Positions 43,653 to 55,395 are shown, counted from the stretch's first letter. The stretch: DNA of 64,000 nt from CAWCQC01 sp963819905 (GCA_963819905.1 CAWFXP010000001.1:372001-436000), one strand, 5' to 3'. Notes: generated from the sequence alone by a model not told the origin. Numbers and translations are program-made.

Positions 43653-45382
43653 GGATGCTGGGCTCCGACGCCGTGCTCCGCTCGCTCGAGGCGGAGGGCG
43701 TCGACGTCTGCTTCGGGATCCCGGGCGGGGCGATCCTCCCGATCTACGACGCGTTCGCGCGCGGCTCGACCGTCCGGCACGTCCTGGCACGTCACGAGCA
43801 GGGCGCCGGCCACATGGCCGAGGGGTACGCGCGCGCGTCCGGCCGGGTCGGGGTGGCGATGGCGACCTCCGGACCGGGCGCGACCAACCTCGTCACTCCG
43901 ATCGCGGACGCGTGGATGGACTCGACGCCGCTCGTGTGCGTCACCGGCCAGGTGCGCTCGCACCTGATCGGCACCGACGCCTTCCAGGAGTGCGACATCA
44001 CCGGCATCACGATCCCGATCGTGAAGCACTCGTGGCTCGTCCAGGACGCGCAGGAGATCCCCACGATCATGAAGGCGGCCTTCCACGTCGCGCGAACCGG
44101 GCGCTGCGGACCCGTGCTCGTCGACGTGCCGCGGGACATCCAGGAGGCCGAGGTCGACTTCAGGTACCCGGACGAGGTCGATCTCCCCGGCTGGAAGCCC
44201 CCGAAGCGCGGGCACGCCAAGCAGATCAAGGACGCCGCGGCGGCGATCGCGGCCGCCGAGAAGCCGATCCTCTACGTGGGGGGCGGCACCCTGAACGGCG
44301 ACGCCTGCTCCGAGCTGCTCGGGCTCGCGCACGTCGGCCGCCTCCCCGTGGTGACGACGCTGATGGGGAAGAGCGCGTTCCCCGAGTCGCACGAGCTCTT
44401 CTTCGGCTGGCCCGGGATGCACGGCACGAAGTACGGCAACTGGGCGCTCAACAAGGCCGATCTGATGATCGCCTGCGGCTCGCGCTTCGACGACCGGGTG
44501 ACCGGCAAGCTGCCCGCGTTCGCGCCGGGCGCCAGGGTGATCCACCTCGACATCGACGCCGCCGAGATCGGCAAGCTGCGCGCCGTCGACATCCCGGTCG
44601 TCGGGCCGCTCAAGCAGGTCCTGCGGGACATCGGCGTCGAGCTGCAGAAGCTCCGCTCCGACGGCTGGACGGCGAAGACGGACGCCTGGCTCTCGCAGCT
44701 CGACGAGTGGAAGGCCGAGTTCCCGCTGCGCTATCGCAAGGGCGATCTCCTGAAGCCCGAGACCGTCCTCGAGACACTGGAGGAGCTGACCGCCGGGCGC
44801 GACGACATGGTGTGGACGACCGGCGTGGGCCAGCACCAGATGTGGGCGATGCAGTACCTGCAGTGCGACCGCCCGCGCACGTTCATCACGTCGGGCGGCC
44901 TCGGCACCATGGGGTACGGCATCCCGGCGGCGGTCGGGGCGAAAGCTGCGCGTCCGGATGCGACCATCGTCTGCATCGACGGCGACGGCTGCTTCCAGAT
45001 GACCTGCCAGGAGCTCGCGACGGCGGTGCTCGAGAACCTGCCCATCGTCGTCGTGCTGATCAACAACGGCTATCTCGGGATGGTGCAGCAGTGGCAGGAC
45101 ATGTTCTTCGACGAGCGGCTCTCGCAGGTGCACCTCACCCACCAGGTGCCGGACTACGCCCAGCTCGCCGAGGCGTACGGGGCGGCGGGATTCATGGTCG
45201 ACTCCGAGGACGGGCTCGCCGACACGCTGGAGCAGGCGCTCACGTGCGGGCGAACGGCGGTCGTCGACTGCCGCGTCGACCCGAAGGAGCAGTGCTTCCC
45301 GATGATCCCGGCCGGTGCGGCGGCGCTCGACCTGATCGAGTATCCGGAGCCCGGACAGGAAGTGGAGGCGAGGCCGCTCTGA
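43649..45382 (+). CDS. ilvB: Acetolactate synthase large subunit
   Basis: A 577-residue thiamine-diphosphate enzyme, the first common step of Val, Leu and Ile synthesis. It begins GSDAVLRSLEAEGVDVCFGI and includes the catalytic Glu in ARHEQGAGHMAEGYAR near residue 50. The FAD domain is central, and the ThDP/Mg motif GDGCFQMTCQELATAV...NNGYLGMVQQW is near 450. Length is standard. ATG at 43649 overlaps the small ORF upstream. ilvN follows after 16 bases. Confidence 0.95.
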   Translation: MRMLGSDAVLRSLEAEGVDVCFGIPGGAILPIYDAFARGSTVRHVLARHEQGAGHMAEGYARASGRVGVAMATSGPGATNLVTPIADAWMDSTPLVCVTGQVRSHLIGTDAFQECDITGITIPIVKHSWLVQDAQEIPTIMKAAFHVARTGRCGPVLVDVPRDIQEAEVDFRYPDEVDLPGWKPPKRGHAKQIKDAAAAIAAAEKPILYVGGGTLNGDACSELLGLAHVGRLPVVTTLMGKSAFPESHELFFGWPGMHGTKYGNWALNKADLMIACGSRFDDRVTGKLPAFAPGARVIHLDIDAAEIGKLRAVDIPVVGPLKQVLRDIGVELQKLRSDGWTAKTDAWLSQLDEWKAEFPLRYRKGDLLKPETVLETLEELTAGRDDMVWTTGVGQHQMWAMQYLQCDRPRTFITSGGLGTMGYGIPAAVGAKAARPDATIVCIDGDGCFQMTCQELATAVLENLPIVVVLINNGYLGMVQQWQDMFFDERLSQVHLTHQVPDYAQLAEAYGAAGFMVDSEDGLADTLEQALTCGRTAVVDCRVDPKEQCFPMIPAGAAALDLIEYPEPGQEVEARPL

Positions 45383-45398
45383 GCGGGCTCGACGGCAG

Positions 45399-45914
45399 AT
45401 GACGCACACGATCTCCGTCCTCGTCGAGAACAAGCCGGGCGCGCTCATGCGCATCACGTCGATGTTCGCGCGACGCGGCTTCAACATCGAGAGCCTCGCG
45501 GTCGGGCCGACTGAGCGCCACGACGTCTCCCGCATGACGATTCGCGTCAACTGCGAGCAGCAGACGCTCGAGCAGATCGAGAAGCAGATGCACAAGCTCG
45601 TGAACGTGCTCCGCGTCCAGGAGCTGGTTCCGGGCGACGCCGTCGAGCGGGAGCTGCTCCTCGTCAAGGTGGCCGCGCCTCCCGACCGTCGGGCCGAGCT
45701 GATCGCGCTCGGCGACGTGATGAACGCCAGGGTTCTCGACCTCGGGCCGGAGACGCTCGTCTTCGAGGTCGTCGGCTCGACCGAGGAGCTCGAGTCGTTC
45801 GAGGAGCTCGTCCGGCCGCACGGCATCAAGGAGCTCGTCCGCACCGGTCGGATCGGTCTGCCGCGCGCATCGGCGAGGCGCGACGAGCGCCGCAGGCTGG
45901 CGGTGCTTCGGTGA
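45399..45914 (+). CDS. ilvN: Acetolactate synthase small (regulatory) subunit
   Basis: A 171-residue regulatory subunit. An ACT domain at the N-terminus (HTISVLVENKPGALMRITSMFARRGFNIESL) binds valine for feedback control. The C-terminal part (VKVAAPPDRRAELIALGDVM, then IKELVRTGRIGLPR) activates IlvB. Normal length. Directly follows ilvB. Confidence 0.95.
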   Translation: MTHTISVLVENKPGALMRITSMFARRGFNIESLAVGPTERHDVSRMTIRVNCEQQTLEQIEKQMHKLVNVLRVQELVPGDAVERELLLVKVAAPPDRRAELIALGDVMNARVLDLGPETLVFEVVGSTEELESFEELVRPHGIKELVRTGRIGLPRASARRDERRRLAVLR

Positions 45915-45959
45915 GGATCCGCTAGAACACCCTCGCGAGACAACGACGAAAGGACTCAG

Positions 45960-46940
<981 letters not shown>

Positions 46941-46949
46941 CGGCCGGCG

Positions 46950-48242
46950 GTGGCCTCGGTCGACGTCCCGGTTGCGCTGCTCGGCTACGGCACGGTCGGC
47001 GCCGCGGTCGATCGGCTCTTGACCGAGAACGCCGACGACATCGAGCGGGCGACCGGCCACCGGCTCCGCGTCGTCCGCGCCCTCGTCCGGGACCCGGACC
47101 GCGAGCGCTCGTTCGCACCGCCGCACGGCCTCCTGACCACGGATTTCGGTGCGATCCGCGACGATCCGGCGATCGCGCTCGTCGCCGAGGTCATGGGCGG
47201 GATCGAGCCGGCCAGGGCGTACGTGCTCGACCTGCTCGCAGCCGGCAAGCCGGTCGTCACGGCGAACAAGCAGCTGATCGCGCAGCGGGGCGCGGAGCTC
47301 TTCCCCGCCGCCTCGGCGGCAGGGGTTCAGCTGCGCTTCGAGGCGTCCGTCTGTGCGGCGATCCCGGTGATCAAGGTGCTTCGCGAGGCGCTCGTCGTCT
47401 CGAACGTCCATCGCGTACTCGGGATCGTCAACGGGACGACCAACTACATCCTCACGAAGATGGAAGGTGGCGCGACCTACGAGGACGCCCTCGCCGAGGC
47501 GCAGCGGCTCGGGTTCGCCGAGGCGGACCCGACCGAGGACGTCTCCGGCGCGGACGCCGCCGCGAAGATGGCCATTCTCGCGACGATCGCCTTCGGGTCG
47601 AGGGTCACGCTCGGCGACGTCGAGTACGAGGGCATCGAGACGATCGTGCCGGGCCACATCCACGCCGCGCACGAGATGGGCATGGTCGTTCGCCTCGTCG
47701 GCGCGGCCACCCTCGTCGACGGGTCGGTCGACGTCCGGGTGCAGCCCTCTCTCGTCGACCGCCACCATCCGCTGGCGGCGATCGAGGGAGCGTTCAACGC
47801 CGTCATGCTCGAAGGCGACTCGATCCGGGAGATCACCCTCGAGGGGCCCGGCGCGGGCGGCATCGAAACCGCCTCCGCCGTCGTCGCCGACATGGTGTCG
47901 ATCGTCGGGACCACGGGAACCGGCTTCCTCCAGGACGACGCCGCCTGGCGGACGCTGGCGAGGCTGCCGCCCGGGGAGTTGCGCTCGCCCTTCTACCTGC
48001 GCGTCGAGGTCGACGACCGGGCCGGCGTTCTCGCCCACGTGGCCGAGCGACTCGCGGCGCACGAGGTCTCGGTCGCGCGGCTCGTCCAGCACCAGACGGG
48101 TGACGGAGCCGCGCTCCACGTCGTGACGCACGAAGCGGCGACCGGCGCCGTCGACCGGGCCCTCGCCGAGATCGCGTCGCTTCCGGAGGCGCACGGGTCG
48201 CCGACCCGCTTGGCCGTGATCTCGGACCGGAGCGAGCCGTGA
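46950..48242 (+). CDS. hom: Homoserine dehydrogenase
   Basis: A 430-residue dehydrogenase that reduces aspartate semialdehyde to homoserine. NAD-binding ALLGYGTVGAAVDRLL at the start, catalytic block KPVVTANKQLIAQRG near residue 108, GIVNGTTNYILTKM near 160 and the substrate segment DPTEDVSGADAAAKMAILA are intact. A C-terminal ACT domain (YLRVEVDDRAGVLAHVAERL) gives threonine feedback control. GTG start. The stop overlaps the thrC GTG as GTGA. Confidence 0.95.
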   Translation: MASVDVPVALLGYGTVGAAVDRLLTENADDIERATGHRLRVVRALVRDPDRERSFAPPHGLLTTDFGAIRDDPAIALVAEVMGGIEPARAYVLDLLAAGKPVVTANKQLIAQRGAELFPAASAAGVQLRFEASVCAAIPVIKVLREALVVSNVHRVLGIVNGTTNYILTKMEGGATYEDALAEAQRLGFAEADPTEDVSGADAAAKMAILATIAFGSRVTLGDVEYEGIETIVPGHIHAAHEMGMVVRLVGAATLVDGSVDVRVQPSLVDRHHPLAAIEGAFNAVMLEGDSIREITLEGPGAGGIETASAVVADMVSIVGTTGTGFLQDDAAWRTLARLPPGELRSPFYLRVEVDDRAGVLAHVAERLAAHEVSVARLVQHQTGDGAALHVVTHEAATGAVDRALAEIASLPEAHGSPTRLAVISDRSEP

Positions 48243-49259
48243 GCGGCATGCCGCGTGCCTCGAGTCGCGGGGTCGGCCAGGCCGCGCTCATCGACCGCTA
48301 TCGCGACCGCCTGCCCGTCTCCGCGGAGACGCCCGTCGTCTCGCTCGGCGAGGGGTCGACGCCGCTGCTCCCGGCTCCGCGGCTCGGAGCACGGCTCGGC
48401 GTCGAGCTCTGGCTCAAGTGGGAGGCGGGAAACCCGACCGGGAGCTTCAAGGATCGCGGCATGACGGTGGCCGTCTCGAAGGCGCTCGAGGAGGGAGCCG
48501 CAGCCGTGATCGTCGCCTCCACCGGCAACACCGCCTCCTCCGTGGCCGCGTACGCGGCCCGCGCCGGCATCCCGGCGGTCATCCTCCAGCCGCAGGGTGC
48601 GGTTGCCACAGGGAAGCTCGCGCAGACACGCATGTATGGGGCGGGCGTCCTGGAGGTGCGGGGGAGCTTCGACGAGGCGCTCGCGGCGGCCCGCGAGCTG
48701 GCCGAGCGGGGCACGCACGCGCTCGTCAACTCGATCAACCCGTATCGCCGGCACGGCCAGAAGACGGCGGTGTTCGAGATCGTCGAGGAGCTCGGCGGCG
48801 TGCCGGACGCGGTCTATCTGCCCTACGGCGGCGGCGGGAACACGAACGCCTACGGCCAGGGATTCGACGAGCTCGGAGGCGACCCGGCCCGGCTCGTTGC
48901 CGCGCAGGCCGCCGACCGGGGCGCACACGGTCGCGTCGGCGATCCGGATCGGCGACCCGGTGCACGCGCCGGCCGTCGCCGAGGCGGTCGAGCGTACGCA
49001 CGGGGAGGTCGTGACCCTCACGGACGAGCAGATCCTGGCGGCCTGGCAGGAGCTCGCCCAGACGGAGGGGCTCTTCTGCGAGCCCGCCTCGGCGGCGGGG
49101 CTCGCGGCACTCGCGCACGAGCGGCCTGAGGCGGGAAGCATCGTGGTCTGCGTCATCACGGGGCACGGGCTCAAGGATCCGCTCACCGCGGAGCGGATGA
49201 GCCCGCCGCCGCTCCAGGTCGATCCGGATCCGGACGCCATCGCGGCGGCATCGCGCTAG
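48239..49259 (+). pseudogene. thrC: Threonine synthase, single frameshift
   Basis: A PLP enzyme that makes threonine from O-phosphohomoserine, at its expected place between hom and thrB. The PLP Lys is in WEAGNPTGSFKDRGM and the phosphate loop in LPYGGGGNTNAYGQG. The frame breaks at about 48918-48921: with one G fewer in the GGGG run it would read AADRAHTVASAIRIGDP and continue to the stop at 49259 (about 339 residues). The rest of both frames is well conserved and no second break is seen, so a sequencing or assembly error is more likely than true loss; the intact length would be normal. Confidence 0.85.
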
Positions 49260-49262
49260 GTC

Positions 49263-50132
49263 GTGTCCGTGGCGATTCGCGTCCGCGCGCCGGCGACCAC
49301 CGCGAACCTCGGCTCGGGCTTCGACTGCGCCGGCGCCGCGCTCGAGCTCTGGAACGAGCTCGAGGTGAGCGAGGGAACCGGGGTGGAGGTGTACGGCCTC
49401 GGCGCCGGCGAGCTGCCGGCGGGCCCGGAGCACCTCGGCGTCCGGGCGTTCGCTCTCCTCGCGCCGGTCGAGGGGCGGCGCTTCGTCTTCACGAACCACA
49501 TCCCGCTGAACGGCGGGCTCGGGTCGAGCGCCGCGACGATCGCCCTCGGCCTCGTGGCTGCGTGCGCCGCGACCGGGCGGGCCCTCGAGGTCGAGGAGCT
49601 CGTCGAGCTCGGTCTCGAGCTCGAGGGCCACGCCGACAACCTTGCCCCGGCATTCGCCGGCGGCGCGTGCCTGTCCTGGCGCTCGGGCGGGCGCCAGCGC
49701 GTCGTCCGTCTGGCCGGGTCGCTGCCGTTCGTTCCCATCGCGGTCGTGCCGGACGCACAGGTCGACACGGGAGCCGCCCGCGCGGCGCTCCCGGCGGAGA
49801 TCCCGCACGAGGACGCCTCCTTCACCGTGGCCCGGGCGGCGCTCCTCGGGGCCGGTCTCGCGGGGGGCTCTGCCGACCTCGTGCGCGAAGCGTTCGAGGA
49901 TCGGCTGCACCAGCCTTTCCGGGGGCCGCTCTCCCCCGTCTACGCGCCGATCCGCGACGAGCTTCCGCGCGGGGCCGACGGAGTCACCATCTCCGGCTCG
50001 GGCCCGACCGTCATCGTGTGGGCAGCGCCGGAGAAGGCGGACGTCTGCGCTCTCGAGCTGGCCGGGCGCTTTCCCTCGGCCCACGTGCTCGTGCTGGCTG
50101 TTGCCGCGCAAGGCGCCGCCGTGCACCGGTGA
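49263..50132 (+). CDS. thrB: Homoserine kinase
   Basis: A 289-residue GHMP kinase that phosphorylates homoserine for ThrC. The N-terminal strand VRAPATTANLGSGFDCAGAA and the ATP loop PLNGGLGSSAATIALGL near residue 85 are diagnostic. The third motif, GVTISGSGPTVIVWAA, is near 250. GTG at 49263 is listed; GTG at 49269 is possible. Three bases after thrC; last gene of the hom-thrC-thrB group. Confidence 0.94.
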   Translation: MSVAIRVRAPATTANLGSGFDCAGAALELWNELEVSEGTGVEVYGLGAGELPAGPEHLGVRAFALLAPVEGRRFVFTNHIPLNGGLGSSAATIALGLVAACAATGRALEVEELVELGLELEGHADNLAPAFAGGACLSWRSGGRQRVVRLAGSLPFVPIAVVPDAQVDTGAARAALPAEIPHEDASFTVARAALLGAGLAGGSADLVREAFEDRLHQPFRGPLSPVYAPIRDELPRGADGVTISGSGPTVIVWAAPEKADVCALELAGRFPSAHVLVLAVAAQGAAVHR

Positions 50133-50205
50133 CGATGTCGATCGCAGCCGGTTGTCCGCGTCCCGTAGCTTGCCAGTGCAGCAGGAGACGGCGGATACTC
50201 CGGCG

Positions 50206-51804
50206 ATGAGCGAGCCAGCGACGGCGGACACCGGAGGCGGCACGGCCGACAATCCACGGCTCGCGATCCTCCTCGCGATGGCGATGTTCGTGCTCGTCGT
50301 CGACACGTCGCTCATGAACGTCTCCATCGCGGCTGTGGTGCGGGACCTCGACACGACCGCCAGCGGCGTGCAGTCGGCCATCGCGCTCGAGGCGCTCGTG
50401 TCCGCGGCGTTCATCCTGATCGGGAGCAAGATCGGCGATCTGTTCGGACGCAAGCGGGCCTACGTCCTCGGTCTGCTCGCCTACGCGGTCGGTGCCCTGG
50501 CGATGGCCTTCGCCCAGGGGCTGACAGCGGTCATCGTCTTCTGGGCCGTGGTGGGCGGGCTCGGCGCGGCGCTCCTGCTTCCGGCCATGCAATCCCTCGT
50601 CCACGGCAACTTCGAGGGTGCGGCGCGGCGGAAGGCCTACGCGCTGGTCGGGGCTGCCGCGGCGATCGCTACCGCCGTCGGGCCGCTGATCGGCGGATTC
50701 ATCACCACGTACCTGTCCTGGCGGATCGGGTTCCTGCTCGAGGTGGTGATCATCGCGATCGTCCTCTCCGGGATCAGGCTCGTCCACGACGTGCCGTACA
50801 CCGGGCCGAGGCAGATCGATCTCGTCGGCGCGGCCCTCTCCGTGTTCGGCATGGGCGGCCTCGTGCTGGGCATCCTGGTCTGGCAGGAGGGCGGGGAGTT
50901 CGTCGGCGCGCTCCTCGCGATCGGCGCGCTCGCGCTCGCGGGGCTCGTCTACTGGCTCGTGCGGCGCAAGCGCGAGGGGAAGCCGACCCTGATCGATCCC
51001 GATCTGTTCCGCCAGAAGCTCTTCAGCGCCGGCATCTCCGGGCAGCTGCTTCAGCAGATCGCGCTCGGCGGCTTGATCATCGTGCTGCCGATCTACCTCC
51101 AGATGGTGTTCGAGTACTCGGCGATGGAGGCAGGCCTGTCGCTCGCGCCGCTCTCCCTCAGCATGTTCGGGGTGGCCCTGCTCGCCGGCAGGAAGGGAGG
51201 AGCCCGACGCCCCAGCACCCTCATCCGCTTCGGCTTCGCGCTTCTCAGCCTGGGAACGGTGCTGCTCGTCCCGGTCGTCCCCCGAGCGGATTCCGGCTGG
51301 TATCTCGTCGTCCCGCTCCTGATCGCGGGCTCGGGGTTGGGATTGCTGGTATCCCAGCTCAACAACTACACGCTGGCGCCCATCGAGGAAGAACGGGCCA
51401 GCGAGGCAGCAGGCGTGAACTCGGCGGCGGGCTCGTTCGGCCTCTCGTTCGGCCTCGCGTTCGCCGGGGCGATCATGCTCGCGACGCTGTCCCTCACCTT
51501 CACGAGCAAGGCGGAAGACAGCGCCGTCCTCTCGCCGGCGGAGCAGGAGCAAGTCGCACGAACGCTCGAGGACGACGCGCAGGTGATGACCAACACCCAG
51601 CTCGACCAGCTGCTGGCCGGCCAACCGGAGGAGGTCCAGGACGAGATCATCCGCATCAACACGGACGCGCGACCCATCGCCTTGCAGGTGGCGCTGGCCA
51701 TTCCGATCCTCGCCGCCCTCGTGGGGTTGCTCAACTCGTTCCGCATGATGCGGCTCCCCGACCCCGCGCCGTCGAGCGCCGCCGCGGAGATGGCCTTCGG
51801 TTGA
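50206..51804 (+). CDS. MFS transporter, DHA2 type
   Basis: A 532-residue transporter with about 14 membrane helices. The first helix LAILLAMAMFVLVVDTSLMN and motif A (GSKIGDLFGRKRA) are typical of EmrB/QacA exporters. A soluble loop of about 65 residues (SKAEDSAVLSPAEQEQVA through NTDARPIALQ) is inserted before the last helix, a feature of an actinobacterial subgroup. ATG at 50206 is chosen; GTG at 50176 would add ten residues. Being after thrB, it could export an amino acid, but DHA2 members are mostly drug exporters. Its end overlaps the convergent sulP gene. Confidence 0.88.
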   Translation: MSEPATADTGGGTADNPRLAILLAMAMFVLVVDTSLMNVSIAAVVRDLDTTASGVQSAIALEALVSAAFILIGSKIGDLFGRKRAYVLGLLAYAVGALAMAFAQGLTAVIVFWAVVGGLGAALLLPAMQSLVHGNFEGAARRKAYALVGAAAAIATAVGPLIGGFITTYLSWRIGFLLEVVIIAIVLSGIRLVHDVPYTGPRQIDLVGAALSVFGMGGLVLGILVWQEGGEFVGALLAIGALALAGLVYWLVRRKREGKPTLIDPDLFRQKLFSAGISGQLLQQIALGGLIIVLPIYLQMVFEYSAMEAGLSLAPLSLSMFGVALLAGRKGGARRPSTLIRFGFALLSLGTVLLVPVVPRADSGWYLVVPLLIAGSGLGLLVSQLNNYTLAPIEEERASEAAGVNSAAGSFGLSFGLAFAGAIMLATLSLTFTSKAEDSAVLSPAEQEQVARTLEDDAQVMTNTQLDQLLAGQPEEVQDEIIRINTDARPIALQVALAIPILAALVGLLNSFRMMRLPDPAPSSAAAEMAFG

Positions 51805-53621
51805 TCAGCGGCGAGACCGCGAGCCGTGCCTCGGGATGGCGGCCGAGGAAGTCGTTCACGGCGCCGCGCAGACTCACGTGGACGTGATCGGCGCCGATCG
51901 CTTCCTCGACGCCGGAGACGCGTAGGATCTCTGCGAACGGGCGCTTGGCCCGCGCGAACGTGAGCTGGACGCCGCGGTCGCGCAGCTCCGCGACGAGCTC
52001 GTTCAGCATGTCCGTCGCGGTCGTGTCCGCGTAGCTCATCGCGCTCGCGTCGACGATCACCTCGTGAACAGGCGGGCTCGCGTCTCGTACGAGTGCCCGG
52101 ATCTGCTCGCGGAACCCGTGGGAATTGGCGAAGAAGAGCTCGTTGTCGAAGCGGAAGATCACGAGCCCGGGATAGGTCTCGTACTCCGGATGGCCCTCGA
52201 TGTTGCGAAACAGGTGCGCGTCGTCCGACTCCGTGTCGCCCGGCGACGCGACCGAGGACGGCGCTCGAGGGGCGGTAGGCGCGGAAGACGAGTGCGAGCA
52301 GCGAGGCGACGATGGCGGTCAGGAGCCCCGGCAGGATGCCGAGGAGAAGGACGCCTATCAGGCAGAGGAGCGCGAGCCCGAAGTCGCGCAAGTCGAGGCG
52401 GTAGAGGCGCTTCAGCTCCTTGATGTTCACGAGGCCGGCCACGGCGACGATGACGATCGCTGCGAGTACGGCGTTCGGGAGGTTCTTGAACAGCGGCGCG
52501 AGGACGAAGAGCGTCGCGAGGACGAGCGCGGCGCCTAGGATGCTGGAAAGCTGCGACTTCACCCCCGCCGAATCGCCGACGGCCGAGCGGGAGAGGCTTC
52601 CGTCGACCACGAAGCCCTGCGAAACCCCTGAGCCCACGTTCGCGGCCCCGAGCGCGATCAGCTCCTTGTTCGCGTCGATCTCGTAACCCTTCTTCTCGGC
52701 AAGAGCGCGCCCTCCGCCGACCGACTCCCCGAAGGCGAGGATCGCGATCCCAGCCGCTGCCGGCACGAGGTCGAGAACCTGGGCGAGACTGACGTCCGGC
52801 CAGCCGAACGGCGGCAGTCCACGCGGGATGTCACCGACGACCGAGACTCCTTCGGCCTCGAGATCGAGGGCGGTGGAGACCGCGATCGAGACGACGAGCA
52901 CGATCAAGCCGGCGGGGAGCTTCGGCACGAGCCGCGAGAGGACGACCAGCACCACGATCGCCGAGGCGCCCACCGCGAACGTCGTGAGGCTCGCGTCGTC
53001 GAGCTCGCCGGCGAGACGCCAAGTGTCCTCGAAGAAGTTCCCGTCCTCGGTCGTGACGCCGAACAGCTTCGGGGCCTGCGACATCGCGATCGTCAGAGCG
53101 AGGCCGGTGATGAACCCCGTGAGCACAGGCTTGGCGAAGAACTCGGCGAGGAAGCCGAGCCTCCCAACCCCTGCGGCGACGAGAATGCCGCCGGTCAGGA
53201 CCGCTGACATCGCGGAGAGCGCGACGAACGTCGCGGTGTCACCGCCCGCGAGGGGCGCCACCGCGACCGCCGAGAGGGCGGCGATCGCGGAGCTCGGACC
53301 GACGTTGAGCTCGCGCGAGGTGCCGAAGATCGCGTACAGGAGCAGCGCGGCGAGCGCGGCGTATAGACCGGCCTGCGCCGGGACGCCGGCGAGCGACGCG
53401 TAGGCGAGCGCCTGCGGCACGAGTACCGCCCAGACGGCAAGCGCGGCGAGTACGTCGGGCCGGAGCCACCGCTTCCGGTAGGCGGGGGCCCACTGCACGA
53501 TCGGGATCGCACGCACCACCTCCCCGGCGTACGTCCGTGCTCGCCGCAGGGGGCTCCCGTCGCGCGTCGTCTCCGGCCCGGCCTCGCTCACGCCCGGCAG
53601 TTGATCAGACAGCTCACCCAT
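51731..53621 (-). pseudogene. SulP family anion transporter with STAS domain, single frameshift
   Basis: A sulfate/bicarbonate-type SLC26/SulP transporter. The membrane part (about 40-430) starts YRKRWLRPDVLAALAVWAVL and has the family motif GVPAQAGLYAALAALLLYAI. The C-terminal STAS domain contains LFFANSHGFREQIRALV and VDASAMSYADTTATDML. The frame breaks at about 52239-52243: removing one base of the GGG run lets VAGDTESDDAHLFRNIEGHP join the two parts. Start ATG at 53621 (MGELSDQLPGV) is preferred over the longer open frame. The gene is divergent from ilvD. Probably functional with a sequence error. Confidence 0.8.
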
Positions 53622-53664
53622 CGCGCGGCCCTGTCCTCGACGGCGGCTGCAGTAGGATCGTCGC

Positions 53665-55375
53665 ATGACCAGCGATCCGTATTCCCGTCCCTCGGATCCG
53701 GCGAAGCGCCAGAGCCGCGGCCTGACCGACGGCTACGAGCGCGCGGGGGCACGCTCGATGCTCAAGGCGGTCGGCTTCACCGACGAAGACCTCGCGAAGC
53801 CGCTCATCGGGGTCGCGACGCAGTGGATCGAGACGATGCCCTGCAACCTGAACCAGCGCGAGCTGCGCGCAGGACGTGAAGCGCGGCGTCAGGGCGGCGG
53901 GAGGGACGCCGATCGAGTTCAACACGATCTCGGTCTCGGACGGTGTCTCCATGGGCACGCCCGGGATGCGGGCGTCGCTCATCTCCCGCGAGCTGATCGC
54001 CGACTCGATCGAGCTCGTCGCACGCGGCCACCTGCTGGACGGCCTCGTCTGCCTCGTCGGCTGCGACAAGACCCTTCCCGGCGCGGTCATGGCCCTCGCA
54101 CGGCTCGACCTGCCCGGCCTCTGCCTCTACAACGGCTCGATCGCCCCCGGCCGCTTCCGCGGGCGGGACGTGACCATCCAGGACGTCTACGAGCAGATCG
54201 GCGCGGTCGCGGTGGGCAAGATCTCCGCCGCCGAGCTGCACGAGCTCGAGGGCGTCGCCTGTCCCGGCGCGGGCGCCTGCGGCGGGCAGTTCACGGCGAA
54301 CACGATGGCGACCGTGCTCGAGTTCCTGGGTATCAGCCCGGGTGGGCTGAACGCGATTCCGGCCCTCGATCCGGACAAGCACGCAGCGGCCGAGCAGGCA
54401 GGCCGCGTGGCGATGGATCTCGTCCGCCGGGACATCCGGCCGTCACAGATCCTGACGAGGCAGGCGATCGACAACGCGATCGCCTCGATCGCAGCGACCG
54501 GCGGGTCGACGAACGGCGTTCTGCACCTGCTCGCGATCGCCCGCGAGCTCGGGATCCCGCTCTCGATCGACGACTTCGACACGATCCTCGAGCGCACGCC
54601 GGTGATCGCGGACATGAAGCCGTGGGGCACGTACGTGGCCACCGATCTCTACGAGGCGGGCGGCATGGGCCTCGTCGGCAGGGAGCTCCTGCGGCACGGG
54701 CTGCTCGCGGGCGACGCGCTCACGGTCGACGGGCGGACGATCGCCGAGGTCGCCGACGACGTGACCGAGAAGCCGGGCCAGAAGGTCGTGGTCTCCGTCG
54801 ACGAGCCGCTGAAGTCCCGCGGCGGGATCGCCGTCCTGCGGGGCAACCTCAGCCCCGACGGCTGCGTCATCAAGCTGGCGGGGCAGGGTCGGATGCACCA
54901 TCGCGGCCCGGCGAAGGTGTACGACTCGGAGCCCGAGTGCTTCGAGGCGGTCAAGGCCGGGGAGATCGTGCCGGGCGACGTGGTCGTCATCCGCTACGTC
55001 GGCCCGGCCGGCGCGCCGGGGATGCCGGAGATGCTCCAGATCACGGCGGCGATCGTCGGGGAGGGCCTTACCGACTCGGTCGCCCTCGTCACCGACGGCC
55101 GTTTCTCCGGCGCCACCTGGGGGTTCATGGTCGGCCACGTCGCGCCCGAGGCGTTCAAGGGCGGCCCGCTCGCCGTGCTTCGCACCGGAGACACCGTGGT
55201 GATCGACGTCGAGACGCGCGAGCTGAGAGCGGAGCTCTCCGACGACGAGCTCGCCGCGCGGCTCGCCGACTGGCGGCAGCCGGAGCCCGTGGAGGCCCGG
55301 GGCGCGCTCGCGAAGTACGCGCACCTCGTCTCCTCGGCGAGCGAGGGCGCGATCACGACGCCGCCGCGCGAGTAG
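53665..55375 (+). pseudogene. ilvD: Dihydroxy-acid dehydratase, single frameshift near the 5' end
   Basis: An iron-sulfur dehydratase for the third step of Val/Ile synthesis, about 569 residues when the frame is restored. Cluster-ligand Cys sites are present: MPCNLNQREL, VGCDKTLPGAVMALARL and GAGACGGQFTANTM. The break lies at 53864-53870: dropping one C gives ELAQDVKRGVRAAGGTPIEF, exactly the family sequence. The rest to 55375 is clean. It completes the branched-chain set with ilvB, N and C. A TAGGAT hexamer at 53653-53658 could be its -10. Confidence 0.88.
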
Positions 55376-55395
55376 GGCCCGGACCTGTCCGGCCC
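55375..55395. repeat. REP-like palindrome, copy 4
   Basis: GGGCCCGGACCTGTCCGGCCC, the inverted-orientation consensus with one extra C in the left arm. It begins at the last base of ilvD and lies at the boundary where the frame-broken terminal region starts. Confidence 0.6.
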
